Below, piece by piece: positions 1-8,147 of a DNA stretch of 64,000 bases (within the stretch, counting starts at the first letter, position 1; each line of letters starts with the position of its first letter). Origin of the DNA: an uncultured Alphaproteobacteria bacterium (GTDB lineage Bacteria; Pseudomonadota; Alphaproteobacteria; Rs-D84); the NCBI GenBank assembly GCA_905233975.1, contig CAJOGD010000004.1, forward strand, positions 124,001 through 188,000. Direction: 5' to 3'. A program made the translations under genes and the position numbers. The notes under the pieces were generated by a model. That model saw nothing but the letters and a program-made list of their open reading frames with translations, was not told the DNA's origin and ran no database searches.

Positions 1-1056
1 ACTTTCGTAATCGAATGCCGCCTGGGACCCAAGGTGCACAATATAGTAATCGCCGATTAAATCCATCAATTTATATGTGCCGCGTTGTGATAGGCGTATT
101 TCATGCTTTTCGCGCCGGGTATCCCGGCGATTTTTGCGGCGCCATTTGGTGGCCATGTCCAAAACGTTTTGAAAATCATTGTATTTGCCGGCCGCGGCCA
201 GGTAATCAAAATAAATTGTTTGTTTTTGATGTTTTTTATCCCGTAATTTTTCATCGACATATTTTTCCGCAACCGAATATAAAAAATCACGAACAAGATT
301 TATGTTTTTGTCTGTTTTATTGTTGATATATTTTTCTGCAACCGAATATAAGAAAGCGCGACCGGGATTGGTGGATTTTTTCTTGTTCAACCCATCCACT
401 TTGGATTGTTGCGCCACCAAAAAGGCGCGAAGATTTTTGTTAAAATATCGATACAAAATTTCGCGAATAATTGCGTCTTGGTTTTCTTTGATTGTGTCAA
501 TTTCGAATGTGTGTTTGCGTGATTTGTGATATGCGGTGTCTTCGATTGCATCACTAAATAAAAGTTTGCGGGGATATTTATCCGCCGCGGGCCTGGATCC
601 CTGTTCAAATTCCGTAAATGCGTCTTTTATGTTTTGAATGTTTGTATTGCGCTGGGAATATGGAATACATTTTATAATTAACTGGGTATTGTTCGGTGCC
701 AAAAATATATTGTACCCAATTGTGGTCTTGTATTTGTATGACATTAATAATTTATAGAATTTGTGTGCGGCGTCTTCGTCGTCAAATGTAAGAAGATATT
801 GAGTGAATTTCTGGCCCCGATCCCAGCAACAGTCAGTGCCGATTTTGCCTATGGTTTGTTCATCGACGTCGGTTAATGGGACAACGTAATGGTCATCATT
901 ACAATCAATATCCCGGATAAAAGGAACACCAAGTTTGTTTAATTTGGTTTCTATATATTCCGCCTCTCTATTGTTGTTGCCGAACAGCATAAACCCGGTT
1001 TTTTCTGTCGCGGTTATGCTCTGGATATATGGAAAAAAATCAATAATTTTGCTCAT
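1..1056 (-). CDS. Uncharacterised protein, C-terminus cut by window edge
   Basis: This gene is absent from the ORF track because it has no stop inside the window. Reading the minus strand from an ATG at 1056 gives 352 codons without a stop, starting MSKIIDFFPYIQS and still open at base 1. The protein looks soluble and cytoplasmic, with no signal peptide or membrane segment. It contains a 23-residue tandem repeat: FLYSVAEKY occurs twice, 69 nt apart, followed by different Lys/Asp-rich tails. The N-terminal part (MLFGNNNREAEYIETKLNKLG) could be a small alpha/beta fold that handles residue-numbered input, but I recognise no family. The plus-strand ORFs listed here are shadows. A real gene is likely because the frame is long and unbroken; its function is unknown. 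Confidence 0.7.
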   Translation of the reverse strand, partial: MSKIIDFFPYIQSITATEKTGFMLFGNNNREAEYIETKLNKLGVPFIRDIDCNDDHYVVPLTDVDEQTIGKIGTDCCWDRGQKFTQYLLTFDDEDAAHKFYKLLMSYKYKTTIGYNIFLAPNNTQLIIKCIPYSQRNTNIQNIKDAFTEFEQGSRPAADKYPRKLLFSDAIEDTAYHKSRKHTFEIDTIKENQDAIIREILYRYFNKNLRAFLVAQQSKVDGLNKKKSTNPGRAFLYSVAEKYINNKTDKNINLVRDFLYSVAEKYVDEKLRDKKHQKQTIYFDYLAAAGKYNDFQNVLDMATKWRRKNRRDTRREKHEIRLSQRGTYKLMDLIGDYYIVHLGSQAAFDYES

Positions 1057-1166
1057 TGTGTCCTATGTATAACACGAACGCAGTGTTTTGTCAATAATGG
1101 CGTTGGTTTTTGCAAGATTATTTGTAAACCGGGGGATGCGTTTTGACAAATCAAAATAAGTGTTGC

Positions 1167-1194
1167 TTGTTTGACGAATATTGTTTAGTATAAG
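1167..1194 (+). promoter_or_regulatory. Possible sigma70 promoter of the autotransporter gene
   Basis: TTGTTT, a 16-bp spacer and TATAAG lie about 30 bp before the ATG at 1223. The match is weak. A TTGACA at 1143 has no -10 box at a suitable distance. Confidence 0.3.
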
Positions 1195-1222
1195 TGTATG
1201 TTAGACAAAAAGGAATTAAGTC

Positions 1223-4219
1223 ATGTCGAGAAAGGTTGCTAGTGTTTTGATGGGTGTTTCTTTGATGCAGGCCTTGGCGGTGGCGCCGTCGGTTGCAGAT
1301 ACGATAACCAGTGTTCAGGTTGTTCACGAAGGTCAAATGTTAAGTTTGTCGGACTTGGTTGCAAATTCATTTAATACCGATGCACCAAATGGTGGTGTTA
1401 TCTATAATGCGGGAACGGTGGTTATAAATGGAACATCACAGTTCAATAATAATACTGGGTCGGTGTTTGGTGGCGTTATTGCGAATGAAGAAACGGGAAC
1501 CCTTACCATAAGTAATGTTGGTTTCGGCGGTAACACCGGATCTGTGGGTGCCGCGTTGTATAATTTGGGTGATGCGAATTTCACAGGTGCCGCACTGTTT
1601 GGCAGTAATGTTGCAGAACAATCCGGTGGCGCAATATCAAACGCGGGCGATTTGGTGTTTGGTGGTAATGCGATATTTTCTTCGAACAGTGTGACGAACG
1701 GTGCCGGTGGTGCGATCGCCAATGATGTTGGTGGAACAATTACATTTATGGGGAACGCTGAATTCAGCGGAAACAGCGCAAGTGCCACAGATGTCACAGA
1801 TGGAATTGGTGGTGCGGTGCTGAATAACGGTGTGATAAAGTTTAATGGAAAAACGACCTTTGCCATGAATAAATCACAAAACAACGGAACCGCAATTCAT
1901 AATGGCGCAACAGGTGTGATGAATTTTAATGGTGGGTTAACTTTGTCTAACAATAATATTATTTCTGCGACCGGTGTTGCAACATCAACTGTTGATAACC
2001 AAGGAATAATCAGTGTTATTGGTGGCGATGTCATCGTTAATGGTAATACATCACACGTTGGCGGTGGCATAAACAGTTCTGCGTCGGATGCAAAATTATT
2101 GTTGGGTGCGTACTATGATGACGATGACAATGTTGTGGTATCCAAGATAAATAATATTATCTTTCAAAATAATACGGCACTGGACGGAACGGCGGGCGCT
2201 TTGTATGCCGGCGACGATACGGAATTATATGCGAAAAATATTTTGTTCAATAATAACGACAGCAATCTTGGTGGTCGTGGCGGCGCGATTGCATTACATG
2301 GTGGAACGCTAAAGATTATTGGCGACAGTAATACGTTTACCAATAATGATGCCAATGGCACGACGGACGTTGTTGAAAATCAATTCGAATTTGGTGGCGG
2401 CGCAATTCAGAATATGGGTAATGTCACGATTGGTGGCGTAAATAGTGTTAATAATTTTACTTCGAATACATCGGCGGGTTATGGTGGCGCAATACATGTT
2501 CGTGCGTCGGATGCGTCTGATATAGTGTCAACCATTTTGAATGGTGCGACGTCGTTCGCGTATAATCATGCGGCCCTGCATGGTGGCGCGATTAGTAATT
2601 ATGTCGATGCGGGCCAATCGACATTGACCTTTCATGGCGATACAGTTTTTACAAACAATACCAGTGATGGTTTGGGCGGCGCGATTTATAATACCGGTAC
2701 GTCGAATGGCGTTATTACGTTTGATGGTAATGCGACGTTTTCTGGAAATTCAGACGGCACCGGCGCCAATGATATTTACAATGATGGCACGATAAACTTT
2801 AATGGTAATGTCACGTTGGACGGTGGCATAACAGGTTCGGGAACGCTTGCCCTGGGGAATGGGAAAAGTTTGAACATTGGTAATGCAAGTCTTACGCAAA
2901 GTGTGGTTACAATGAACGGTGGGCGAATTGTTGCGCGACTTGGGAATGTGGCCGATGACTATCGTATCAATGTCGGTATGTTTAATGGCGACGGAATAAT
3001 TGCATTGACGTTGGCGGACGAAGGAACGTACCGGGTGTTTGGTAATTCTGTGTTCGGCGATACTGTGTTCGAAGGCGAAATAACTTTTGATAGTCCGCTT
3101 TATAATCTTATGTGGACGGACGAATTAAAATCTGTGACCGCGTCGCGCAAAACGCCGGATCAGATTGCGGCGAATAATGGCATATCAAATTTGGCGGCCG
3201 GCACAGTTTTGAATCTTATGAATTCTTCATCTGATGTTTTAAATGGTTTGGGTATGGCGGCCCAAGAACGGTTGGCGTTGGGTGATAAATTGTCTGTGGA
3301 AAATGCGGCGCGCGCAATATATCCGGAATTGGACCCTGTGATTCAATCGGTTAGTACGTCGGTGCAAACATCAATTGCGAATTTGGCGGCGGGGCGTATG
3401 GCTTTGTTGCAATCGTCCCTTGGGCGTAGTGGTGGCGACGCGGCCGCGCACAGTGGCGTTTGGGCCGAAGGTATGTATAACAAATCAAAACAAAATGACA
3501 TGTTTAACGGTTATACACGTGGCCTTGTGGCCGGTATGGATACACGTATTGCGCGCGGATTTATGCTGGGCGTGGGATATTCGTATTCGCATTCTGATGT
3601 GGCATCGATTGCGCGTGATATTGAAATCGACAGTAATACGATTTTTGTGTACGGACAATACAAGCCGGCCGCATGGTACGTGAATGCGATGGCGAATTAC
3701 ACTATGTCTGATTACGTGGAAAAATCTGATGCGCTGGGCATTGATGTCCGGTCGGATTTTGATGTCGATGCGATTGGTGCGGTGGTCACGACGGGATACG
3801 ATTTCGCCGCCGGCATTACTCCAGAGTTCGGGTTGCGCTATATGCATATCGGTGCGGAAGAATATAAAAATTCATTGGGTATAAAAAATAAATTGAAAGA
3901 TTCCGATTATCTGACCGCGATGGCGGGCGTCAAATACGCGTTTGATTTTCGCGTGTCGCGCGCGCTGACGTTGCGTCCAGAATTACGGTATGACGTAAAA
4001 TACGATATGTTGTCGGAAAAACATGCCGCGTCTGTTGTGATGCCCGGTGTGCCATCGTATGTGATGGTGGGTGATCGTTTGGCGCCATTCTCGATGGATT
4101 TTGGTGGTGGACTGGTTATGCGGTACCAAGATTTTAGTTTCGCATTTAACTATGATATCGAAGTTCGCGAAGATTATACATCACAAACTGGGCGTGTCCG
4201 CGCAAGAATGGTGTTTTAA
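1223..4219 (+). CDS. Autotransporter with Pmp-like GGAI/FxxN repeats
   Basis: A 998-residue type V secretion protein. Residues 1-25 form a signal peptide (MSRKVASVLMGVSLMQALA...SVAD). Roughly 40-620 is a Gly/Asn-rich passenger in which GGAI or GGAV alternates with FxGN/FxxN every 25-35 residues (for example GGAISNAGDLVFGG). This is the pattern of chlamydial polymorphic outer-membrane proteins and predicts a right-handed beta-helix. From about 725 to the end is an autotransporter beta-barrel (GVWAEGMYNKSKQND, GVGYSYSHSD) finishing in Phe (ARMVF), the usual signal for BAM-mediated insertion. The start is supported by AAAGGAA upstream. A surface adhesin role is inferred from the architecture. 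Length and domain order are complete; there is no sign of a frameshift. Confidence 0.93.
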   Translation: MSRKVASVLMGVSLMQALAVAPSVADTITSVQVVHEGQMLSLSDLVANSFNTDAPNGGVIYNAGTVVINGTSQFNNNTGSVFGGVIANEETGTLTISNVGFGGNTGSVGAALYNLGDANFTGAALFGSNVAEQSGGAISNAGDLVFGGNAIFSSNSVTNGAGGAIANDVGGTITFMGNAEFSGNSASATDVTDGIGGAVLNNGVIKFNGKTTFAMNKSQNNGTAIHNGATGVMNFNGGLTLSNNNIISATGVATSTVDNQGIISVIGGDVIVNGNTSHVGGGINSSASDAKLLLGAYYDDDDNVVVSKINNIIFQNNTALDGTAGALYAGDDTELYAKNILFNNNDSNLGGRGGAIALHGGTLKIIGDSNTFTNNDANGTTDVVENQFEFGGGAIQNMGNVTIGGVNSVNNFTSNTSAGYGGAIHVRASDASDIVSTILNGATSFAYNHAALHGGAISNYVDAGQSTLTFHGDTVFTNNTSDGLGGAIYNTGTSNGVITFDGNATFSGNSDGTGANDIYNDGTINFNGNVTLDGGITGSGTLALGNGKSLNIGNASLTQSVVTMNGGRIVARLGNVADDYRINVGMFNGDGIIALTLADEGTYRVFGNSVFGDTVFEGEITFDSPLYNLMWTDELKSVTASRKTPDQIAANNGISNLAAGTVLNLMNSSSDVLNGLGMAAQERLALGDKLSVENAARAIYPELDPVIQSVSTSVQTSIANLAAGRMALLQSSLGRSGGDAAAHSGVWAEGMYNKSKQNDMFNGYTRGLVAGMDTRIARGFMLGVGYSYSHSDVASIARDIEIDSNTIFVYGQYKPAAWYVNAMANYTMSDYVEKSDALGIDVRSDFDVDAIGAVVTTGYDFAAGITPEFGLRYMHIGAEEYKNSLGIKNKLKDSDYLTAMAGVKYAFDFRVSRALTLRPELRYDVKYDMLSEKHAASVVMPGVPSYVMVGDRLAPFSMDFGGGLVMRYQDFSFAFNYDIEVREDYTSQTGRVRARMVF

Positions 4220-4238
4220 TACTAGCCACTTTTTGTTC

Positions 4239-4268
4239 TTGACCCGATTTTATAAAATGTGATACCAT
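4239..4268 (+). promoter_or_regulatory. Promoter of leader A
   Basis: TTGACC, an 18-bp spacer and TACCAT. The promoters of the paralogous genes B and C also have 18-bp spacers, and the transcribed sequence is homologous to leader B from the expected start point onward. Confidence 0.65.
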
Positions 4269-4274
4269 AAAACC

Positions 4275-4492
4275 GAATCAGAAGGGATTCTGAGTTCCGG
4301 GCTGTCGTAAGCCCGCCGGCAATCGGCACATTATGTCGTAATCCACAAAATTTCCGATATTTTGTGCCGTTATTTTGGCATACCCCAATTGTCGGGGTGC
4401 CTATGGAGTATATTTGAAGTCCATGGGAATCATGATTGCTGGTGGTTTACGAACACCCCGACCGTCTCTGTCTGATGACGGCGTTCGTTTTT
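4275..4492 (+). ncRNA. Structured leader RNA of gene A (candidate attenuator)
   Basis: About 220 nt of the 5' leader of gene 4525 is homologous to the leader of gene 15913. Visible helices: CAGAA/TTCTG (leader B has CAGAT/ATCTG, a compensatory change); GGGCT/AGCCC; a 51-nt block identical to leader B in which CGGCACA can pair with TGTGCCG or, alternatively, ACAAAAT with ATTTTGT; and a choice of partner for GTCGGGGTG (4391-4399), which can pair with ACCCC just upstream or with CACCCCGAC (4454-4462) downstream. A small hairpin, TATGGA/TCCATG, lies inside the longer loop. CCGTC/GACGG (4462-4481) followed by CGTTCGTTTTT looks like an intrinsic terminator. I do not recognise an Rfam class. The structure is read by eye; regulation is inferred. 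Confidence 0.6.
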
Positions 4493-4524
4493 ATGGCCTA
4501 TGAAAGAAAAGAAAGGGGAGAAAT

Positions 4525-6030
4525 ATGACTTTGAAAAAGTTTTTGTTGTTCGGATTGTTGGTGGCGGTGTTGCCGGCGGTGGCAGAGGAAGCGGCGGACC
4601 GGAAAACCGCAACATCATTGAAATATGTCGAACATGAACTTGATACGCGTCAAAACAAATTTACCGCGGAACAAAACAAAGCCATGGAATATACCGATTC
4701 GGCCGGAACGGTGCAAAAACGTGCCGTTACATCGAATCTGGGCACCAGTACGACAGATACGTCATTACCCATGGTCGGCGGCGTGAATACTAAACTGGCC
4801 ACGAAACAGGACGACATTGCACCAATCAATGACCACACCGCGGTCACATATACCGGTCAAAGCGGTTCAATCGGTGCTAAGGGTATTTATCAGGACACCG
4901 GCACATACGCCGACCAATCCGACAACCTGATTGATGCAAAAACATTCAACGCGGCATTAAAGAAAGGACTTGATAGCGAATTTCTTTGTTCGGAATACAA
5001 ACCCGGTACAGACCTTTGTTGGGTCTGGTCGATACATAATAACGGCGATAACAATTTGTTCACCACATCTGGTGCAACATTGCATTATTACTATAATGAA
5101 TCTGGTGAGGAAAGACCTAGTGCCGATTTAGCACATACGGATTATATAGCAATTCAACCGACCACAACATATACATATTCTGTCACATGTGTTAGGACAC
5201 TACAAACAAACCACAGGGTTATTGCATGGGACGAAAATAAAAACTTTATAAGCCAAATCGGAAATATCTATTGCGATACGGGTGATGTGGGTCAAAGGCT
5301 TCATAGCACTTTCACAACTACGGCGGCAACAAAGTATATAACGCTGGGTTACGTTTACAATCCCGCGGGTGAAAACCCGAGGTTGGAATTGGGTTCGTTC
5401 GCAACGGAAAGGTCATATACAACCCTTGTGCCGGACGGTTATACTCCATTGGAATATATAATTTCCGATGGCACGCAATACATTAATACGGGAATTGCAC
5501 CAAGCAATACGACGTCGGTTAGTGCCAAGGCGGCGTTATTGAATCTTGCAACGGGACCATCGTTTTTCGGTTCTTTGGCGGGTGGTGCAAATCTATTGGT
5601 TGGAACAAATTCGATGGGTGACGGTAAGATTTACGTAAATGATACAGGAAATGCCACAAGTATTAGAATTACCGCAAATACGGTATATGAAGTTAGTGTC
5701 GCGGGAACAACATTTTCGATAAAGGCGTCCGGCGGTCAAACACAAACGTTAACTGCGCCCGCGGTTACCGGTGGTTCTGGGAACATATATATGATTGGTC
5801 GAAATTATAATGGGTCGGTGCAAAGGCTTGGATCGTTTAATTATTACTATATGAAGATATACAATGACGGTGCGTTGGTCCGCAATTTTATCCCGGCCCA
5901 AGACGCTTCGGGTGTTGTCGGAATGTATGATACGGTCGAAGGGCGGTTCTTTCCAAGTGCGGCGTCCAATACGAACTTTGCCCCGGGACCAGAAATTTCG
6001 AACATTGTCTATGTGCCACAGAATCAATAG
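4525..6030 (+). CDS. Secreted variable-module protein, member A (LamG-like C-terminus)
   Basis: 501 residues. The signal peptide MTLKKFLLFGLLVAVLPAVA is followed by a module to about residue 170 (EEAADRKTATSLKYV, SLPMVGGVNTKL, DHTAVTYTG, DNLIDAKTFNAALK, CxxxxxxxxLCWVW) that is nearly the same in the genes at 15913 and 50162. The rest differs completely. Residues about 300-490 resemble the LamG/concanavalin-like module of Gram-positive phage tail and surface proteins (GYTPLEYI.SDGTQYINTG, ending GMYDTVEGRFFPSA). The last residues, VYVPQNQ, are again shared by the family. GGGGAGAAAT before the ATG is a good ribosome-binding site. No sorting signal or beta-barrel is seen, so the final location (periplasm, surface or released) is unknown. 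Function is unknown; adhesion or ligand binding is a guess from the C-terminal module. Confidence 0.85.
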   Translation: MTLKKFLLFGLLVAVLPAVAEEAADRKTATSLKYVEHELDTRQNKFTAEQNKAMEYTDSAGTVQKRAVTSNLGTSTTDTSLPMVGGVNTKLATKQDDIAPINDHTAVTYTGQSGSIGAKGIYQDTGTYADQSDNLIDAKTFNAALKKGLDSEFLCSEYKPGTDLCWVWSIHNNGDNNLFTTSGATLHYYYNESGEERPSADLAHTDYIAIQPTTTYTYSVTCVRTLQTNHRVIAWDENKNFISQIGNIYCDTGDVGQRLHSTFTTTAATKYITLGYVYNPAGENPRLELGSFATERSYTTLVPDGYTPLEYIISDGTQYINTGIAPSNTTSVSAKAALLNLATGPSFFGSLAGGANLLVGTNSMGDGKIYVNDTGNATSIRITANTVYEVSVAGTTFSIKASGGQTQTLTAPAVTGGSGNIYMIGRNYNGSVQRLGSFNYYYMKIYNDGALVRNFIPAQDASGVVGMYDTVEGRFFPSAASNTNFAPGPEISNIVYVPQNQ

Positions 6031-6365
6031 TGAGTGTTAGTGTAAGTGGTTAGTGTTAGTGCGGGCGCGTTTGCGCCCGTTTCTACTCTCGTCACCCCGG
6101 CAAAAGCCGGGGTCTTGTCGTTACCGTCGCGGACTAAAACTCCCCTTTCCTTGGGAGAGGGGAGGTTGCTCTCGGTATGCCTGAGGAGATACCGCTTTGC
6201 AGCGGTATGACGGCACTAACACCAAGCCGGGGCAAAGCCCCGGCGCAGTCGCGCCGTAGCGTTTATCACACGAAGTTTTAACGAAGTGTGATAGCAAAGG
6301 CAGATAACCCTTGTCCACCGAAGCCCGCAGGGCGAAGGCGGAACTGACTACTTACACTAACACTA
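6031..6365. repeat. Composite intergenic repeat region with terminator
   Basis: The segment is bounded by inverted copies of about 20 bp: AGTGTTAGTGTAAGTGGTTAG on the left and, read on the minus strand, AGTGTTAGTGTAAGTAGTCAG on the right. Inside are a hairpin GGGCGC/GCGCCC plus GTTTCT, the probable terminator of gene 4525; REP-like palindromes (ACCCCGGCAAAAGCCGGGGT at 6093, and ATACCGC/GCGGTAT); CCGGGGCAAAGCCCCGG at 6220, also found with changed pairs at 25935; and TATCACAC/GTGTGATA around 6268-6295. No coding potential is visible. The 65-codon minus ORF here lies in repeats. Confidence 0.75.
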
Positions 6366-7466
6366 TTATGCGGCTTTTTTGATTCCAGATTTTATGTTGC
6401 GGACGTATTTGCGTAATTCGTCGATTGATACATGTGTCCCGTCGCGCTTTTCCGCAGACCAGTAATCCCAACCGTTGAAACTTTGGCAATGTTGAATGCG
6501 CGCCGCCATGACGTGAATGGACGCCTTGCCATATAAACTGTGCACCAGGTTCCCGTCGTTCGCAATCATGACGCGTTCGCCGCGCGGGCTGACCAATGTT
6601 TGGCCGACATAAAGCAATCCGCCGTCGATAAGTTCGCGGAATGCAACGCGGATTTCGTCGCGTTTGGGTTTCGAAACTTCGATATCCGAAAGGTCAATTG
6701 GTGTTGTGTTTGCAACGCGTTCGCGCGCCGCCATGACGTATGATTCTTCGCGTTCTATGCCGATGAATTTCCGCCCCAATTCGCGCGCGGCGGCGGCGGT
6801 TGTGCCCGAACCCATAAATGGGTCCAATATTACGTCGCCTTGTTTGGTCGATGCCAATATTACGCGACGCAGTAAATCCATTGGTTTTTGCGTGTTGTGC
6901 AAACTTTTGCCGGTTTCGTCTTTTAATCTTTCTTCGCCAAGGCAAATGTTCATGTCCCAATCGGAACGCATTTGTTTGCCACCGTTTAATTTCTTCATCG
7001 TTTCATAGTTGAATGTATATTTGCCCGTTTTCGTCGGCGTTGCCCAAATCAATGTTTCATGCGCGTTTGTGAACCGCGTGCCACGAAAGTTCGGCATAGG
7101 ATTCGTTTTGACCCACACGACATCATTTAAAATCCAAAAGCCCAGTTCTTGCATAATTGCGCCGACCTGGAAAATATTATGATACGAACCGATTGTCCAC
7201 ATCGCGCCGTCGGGACGTAGAACGCGACGACATTCGGACATCCATGCGCGCGTGAATTTATTATATTCTTCGGGCGATTCAAACGCGTCCCACGTGTCGC
7301 GTACCGCACGCGCGGCCGTTTGATCTTCGGGCCGATAAAGCGTTTTTTGCCCAAGTTGTAAATTATATGGTGGATCCGCAAATACCGCATCAATCGAACC
7401 ATCGGGAATTCCGCGCATCAGTTCTATGCAATCGCCGATTAAGATTTGGTTCAGGTATTTGTCCAT
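6366..7466 (-). CDS. ccrM: Cell-cycle regulated adenine-N6 DNA methyltransferase CcrM (GANTC)
   Basis: 366 residues, close to the usual CcrM length. It transfers a methyl group from S-adenosylmethionine to the adenine of GANTC and in alphaproteobacteria is a cell-cycle regulator. The beta-class motif order is visible: catalytic DPPY with DAVFADPPYNLQLG near residue 30, IGSYHNIF, LGFWILNDVVWVKTNPMPNFRG, HNTQKP and the SAM-binding DPFMGSGTTAAAA. The last 80 residues (ELIDGGLLYVGQTL, then FNGWDYW) form the RAMA-type C-terminal domain typical of CcrM and absent from plain restriction methylases. No restriction enzyme gene lies nearby, which fits an orphan regulatory enzyme. It is alone between a repeat region and the divergent nrdR gene. 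Confidence 0.95.
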   Translation of the reverse strand: MDKYLNQILIGDCIELMRGIPDGSIDAVFADPPYNLQLGQKTLYRPEDQTAARAVRDTWDAFESPEEYNKFTRAWMSECRRVLRPDGAMWTIGSYHNIFQVGAIMQELGFWILNDVVWVKTNPMPNFRGTRFTNAHETLIWATPTKTGKYTFNYETMKKLNGGKQMRSDWDMNICLGEERLKDETGKSLHNTQKPMDLLRRVILASTKQGDVILDPFMGSGTTAAAARELGRKFIGIEREESYVMAARERVANTTPIDLSDIEVSKPKRDEIRVAFRELIDGGLLYVGQTLVSPRGERVMIANDGNLVHSLYGKASIHVMAARIQHCQSFNGWDYWSAEKRDGTHVSIDELRKYVRNIKSGIKKAA

Positions 7467-7591
7467 CGAATTCTCTCGTCCGCGACTAATTATATCACAT
7501 TTTGGCGATAAAAAATTTTGCCCGATTCGGTGTTTTGCAAAAAAAGGTCTTGATTTTTATAAAAAATGCATTTTTTTAGAAATAAATTCAC

Positions 7592-7620
7592 TTTACACAA
7601 TCGCAATAGATTGCTACATT
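7592..7620 (+). promoter_or_regulatory. Promoter of nrdR, probably leaderless transcript
   Basis: TTTACA, a 17-bp spacer and TACATT. The -10 box ends 7 nt before the nrdR ATG (7628), so transcription should start at or next to the start codon. No Shine-Dalgarno sequence fits in that space. Confidence 0.6.
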
Positions 7621-7627
7621 ATGCCGT

Positions 7628-8128
7628 ATGAGATGCCCATATTGTAATTATTCGGATAGTCGTGTGGCCGATTCAAGGCCTGATATGGAAAGCGGGACAA
7701 TTCGTCGCCGTCGTGTGTGCAATCAATGTGGTGCGAAATTTTCAACCGTTGAACGCGTGCAGATGCGTGATTTGGTCGTGCGGAAAAATAGCGGTAAAAC
7801 CGAACCTTTTGATCGGGATAAATTGCGGCGCAGTATAAAGTTGGCCTGTCATAATCGCGATGTCGGTGATGAACAGATTGAACGTGTGGTTGCGTCGATT
7901 CAACGGCGTTTGGAGACGGATAACATTGATGATGTCGTGACGAGTAGCCAGGTTGGCGAAATGGTTTCTGATTCTTTGCTGAATTTGGATCCGATTGCGT
8001 TTATTCGCTTTGTTTCCGTTTATCGTAAGTTCTCAAAAATATCGGACTTTAAGAAAATTATTGATACTATACCAGAGGTGACCGACGAAACAATCGTATG
8101 CAAATTGCCAAAGACAACGTTGTTTTGA
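7628..8128 (+). CDS. nrdR: Transcriptional repressor NrdR
   Basis: 166 residues. NrdR binds NrdR boxes in ribonucleotide reductase promoters and represses them in response to (d)ATP. The N-terminal zinc ribbon is complete: CPYC at residues 3-6 and CNQCG near residue 33, followed by RRRRVC and FSTVERV. The ATP-cone domain follows from about residue 48 (VRKNSGKTEPFDRDKLRRSI). The start chosen is the ATG at 7628, which gives the canonical MRCPYC; it has no ribosome-binding site but sits exactly where the upstream promoter should initiate. It is the first gene of a plus-strand run with slt, rnhB and pgk, 19 bp before slt. No ribonucleotide reductase gene is in the window. Confidence 0.96.
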   Translation: MRCPYCNYSDSRVADSRPDMESGTIRRRRVCNQCGAKFSTVERVQMRDLVVRKNSGKTEPFDRDKLRRSIKLACHNRDVGDEQIERVVASIQRRLETDNIDDVVTSSQVGEMVSDSLLNLDPIAFIRFVSVYRKFSKISDFKKIIDTIPEVTDETIVCKLPKTTLF

Positions 8129-8147
8129 TGGGCGTGGGGGGAATTTC

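Noticed and set aside
1402-1884. 160-codon minus-strand ORF inside the autotransporter, and similar ORFs opposite ftsH, uvrA, polA and transketolase
   Set aside because: They are antisense shadows of codon-biased genes, without promoters, ribosome-binding sites or recognisable products.
4525-6030. Prophage remnant because of LamG and tail-like modules
   Set aside because: No integrase, capsid, terminase, portal or lysis genes nearby. The proteins carry Sec signal peptides and their own promoters.
6366-7466. Restriction-modification methylase
   Set aside because: The C-terminal domain is that of CcrM and no restriction endonuclease gene is adjacent.
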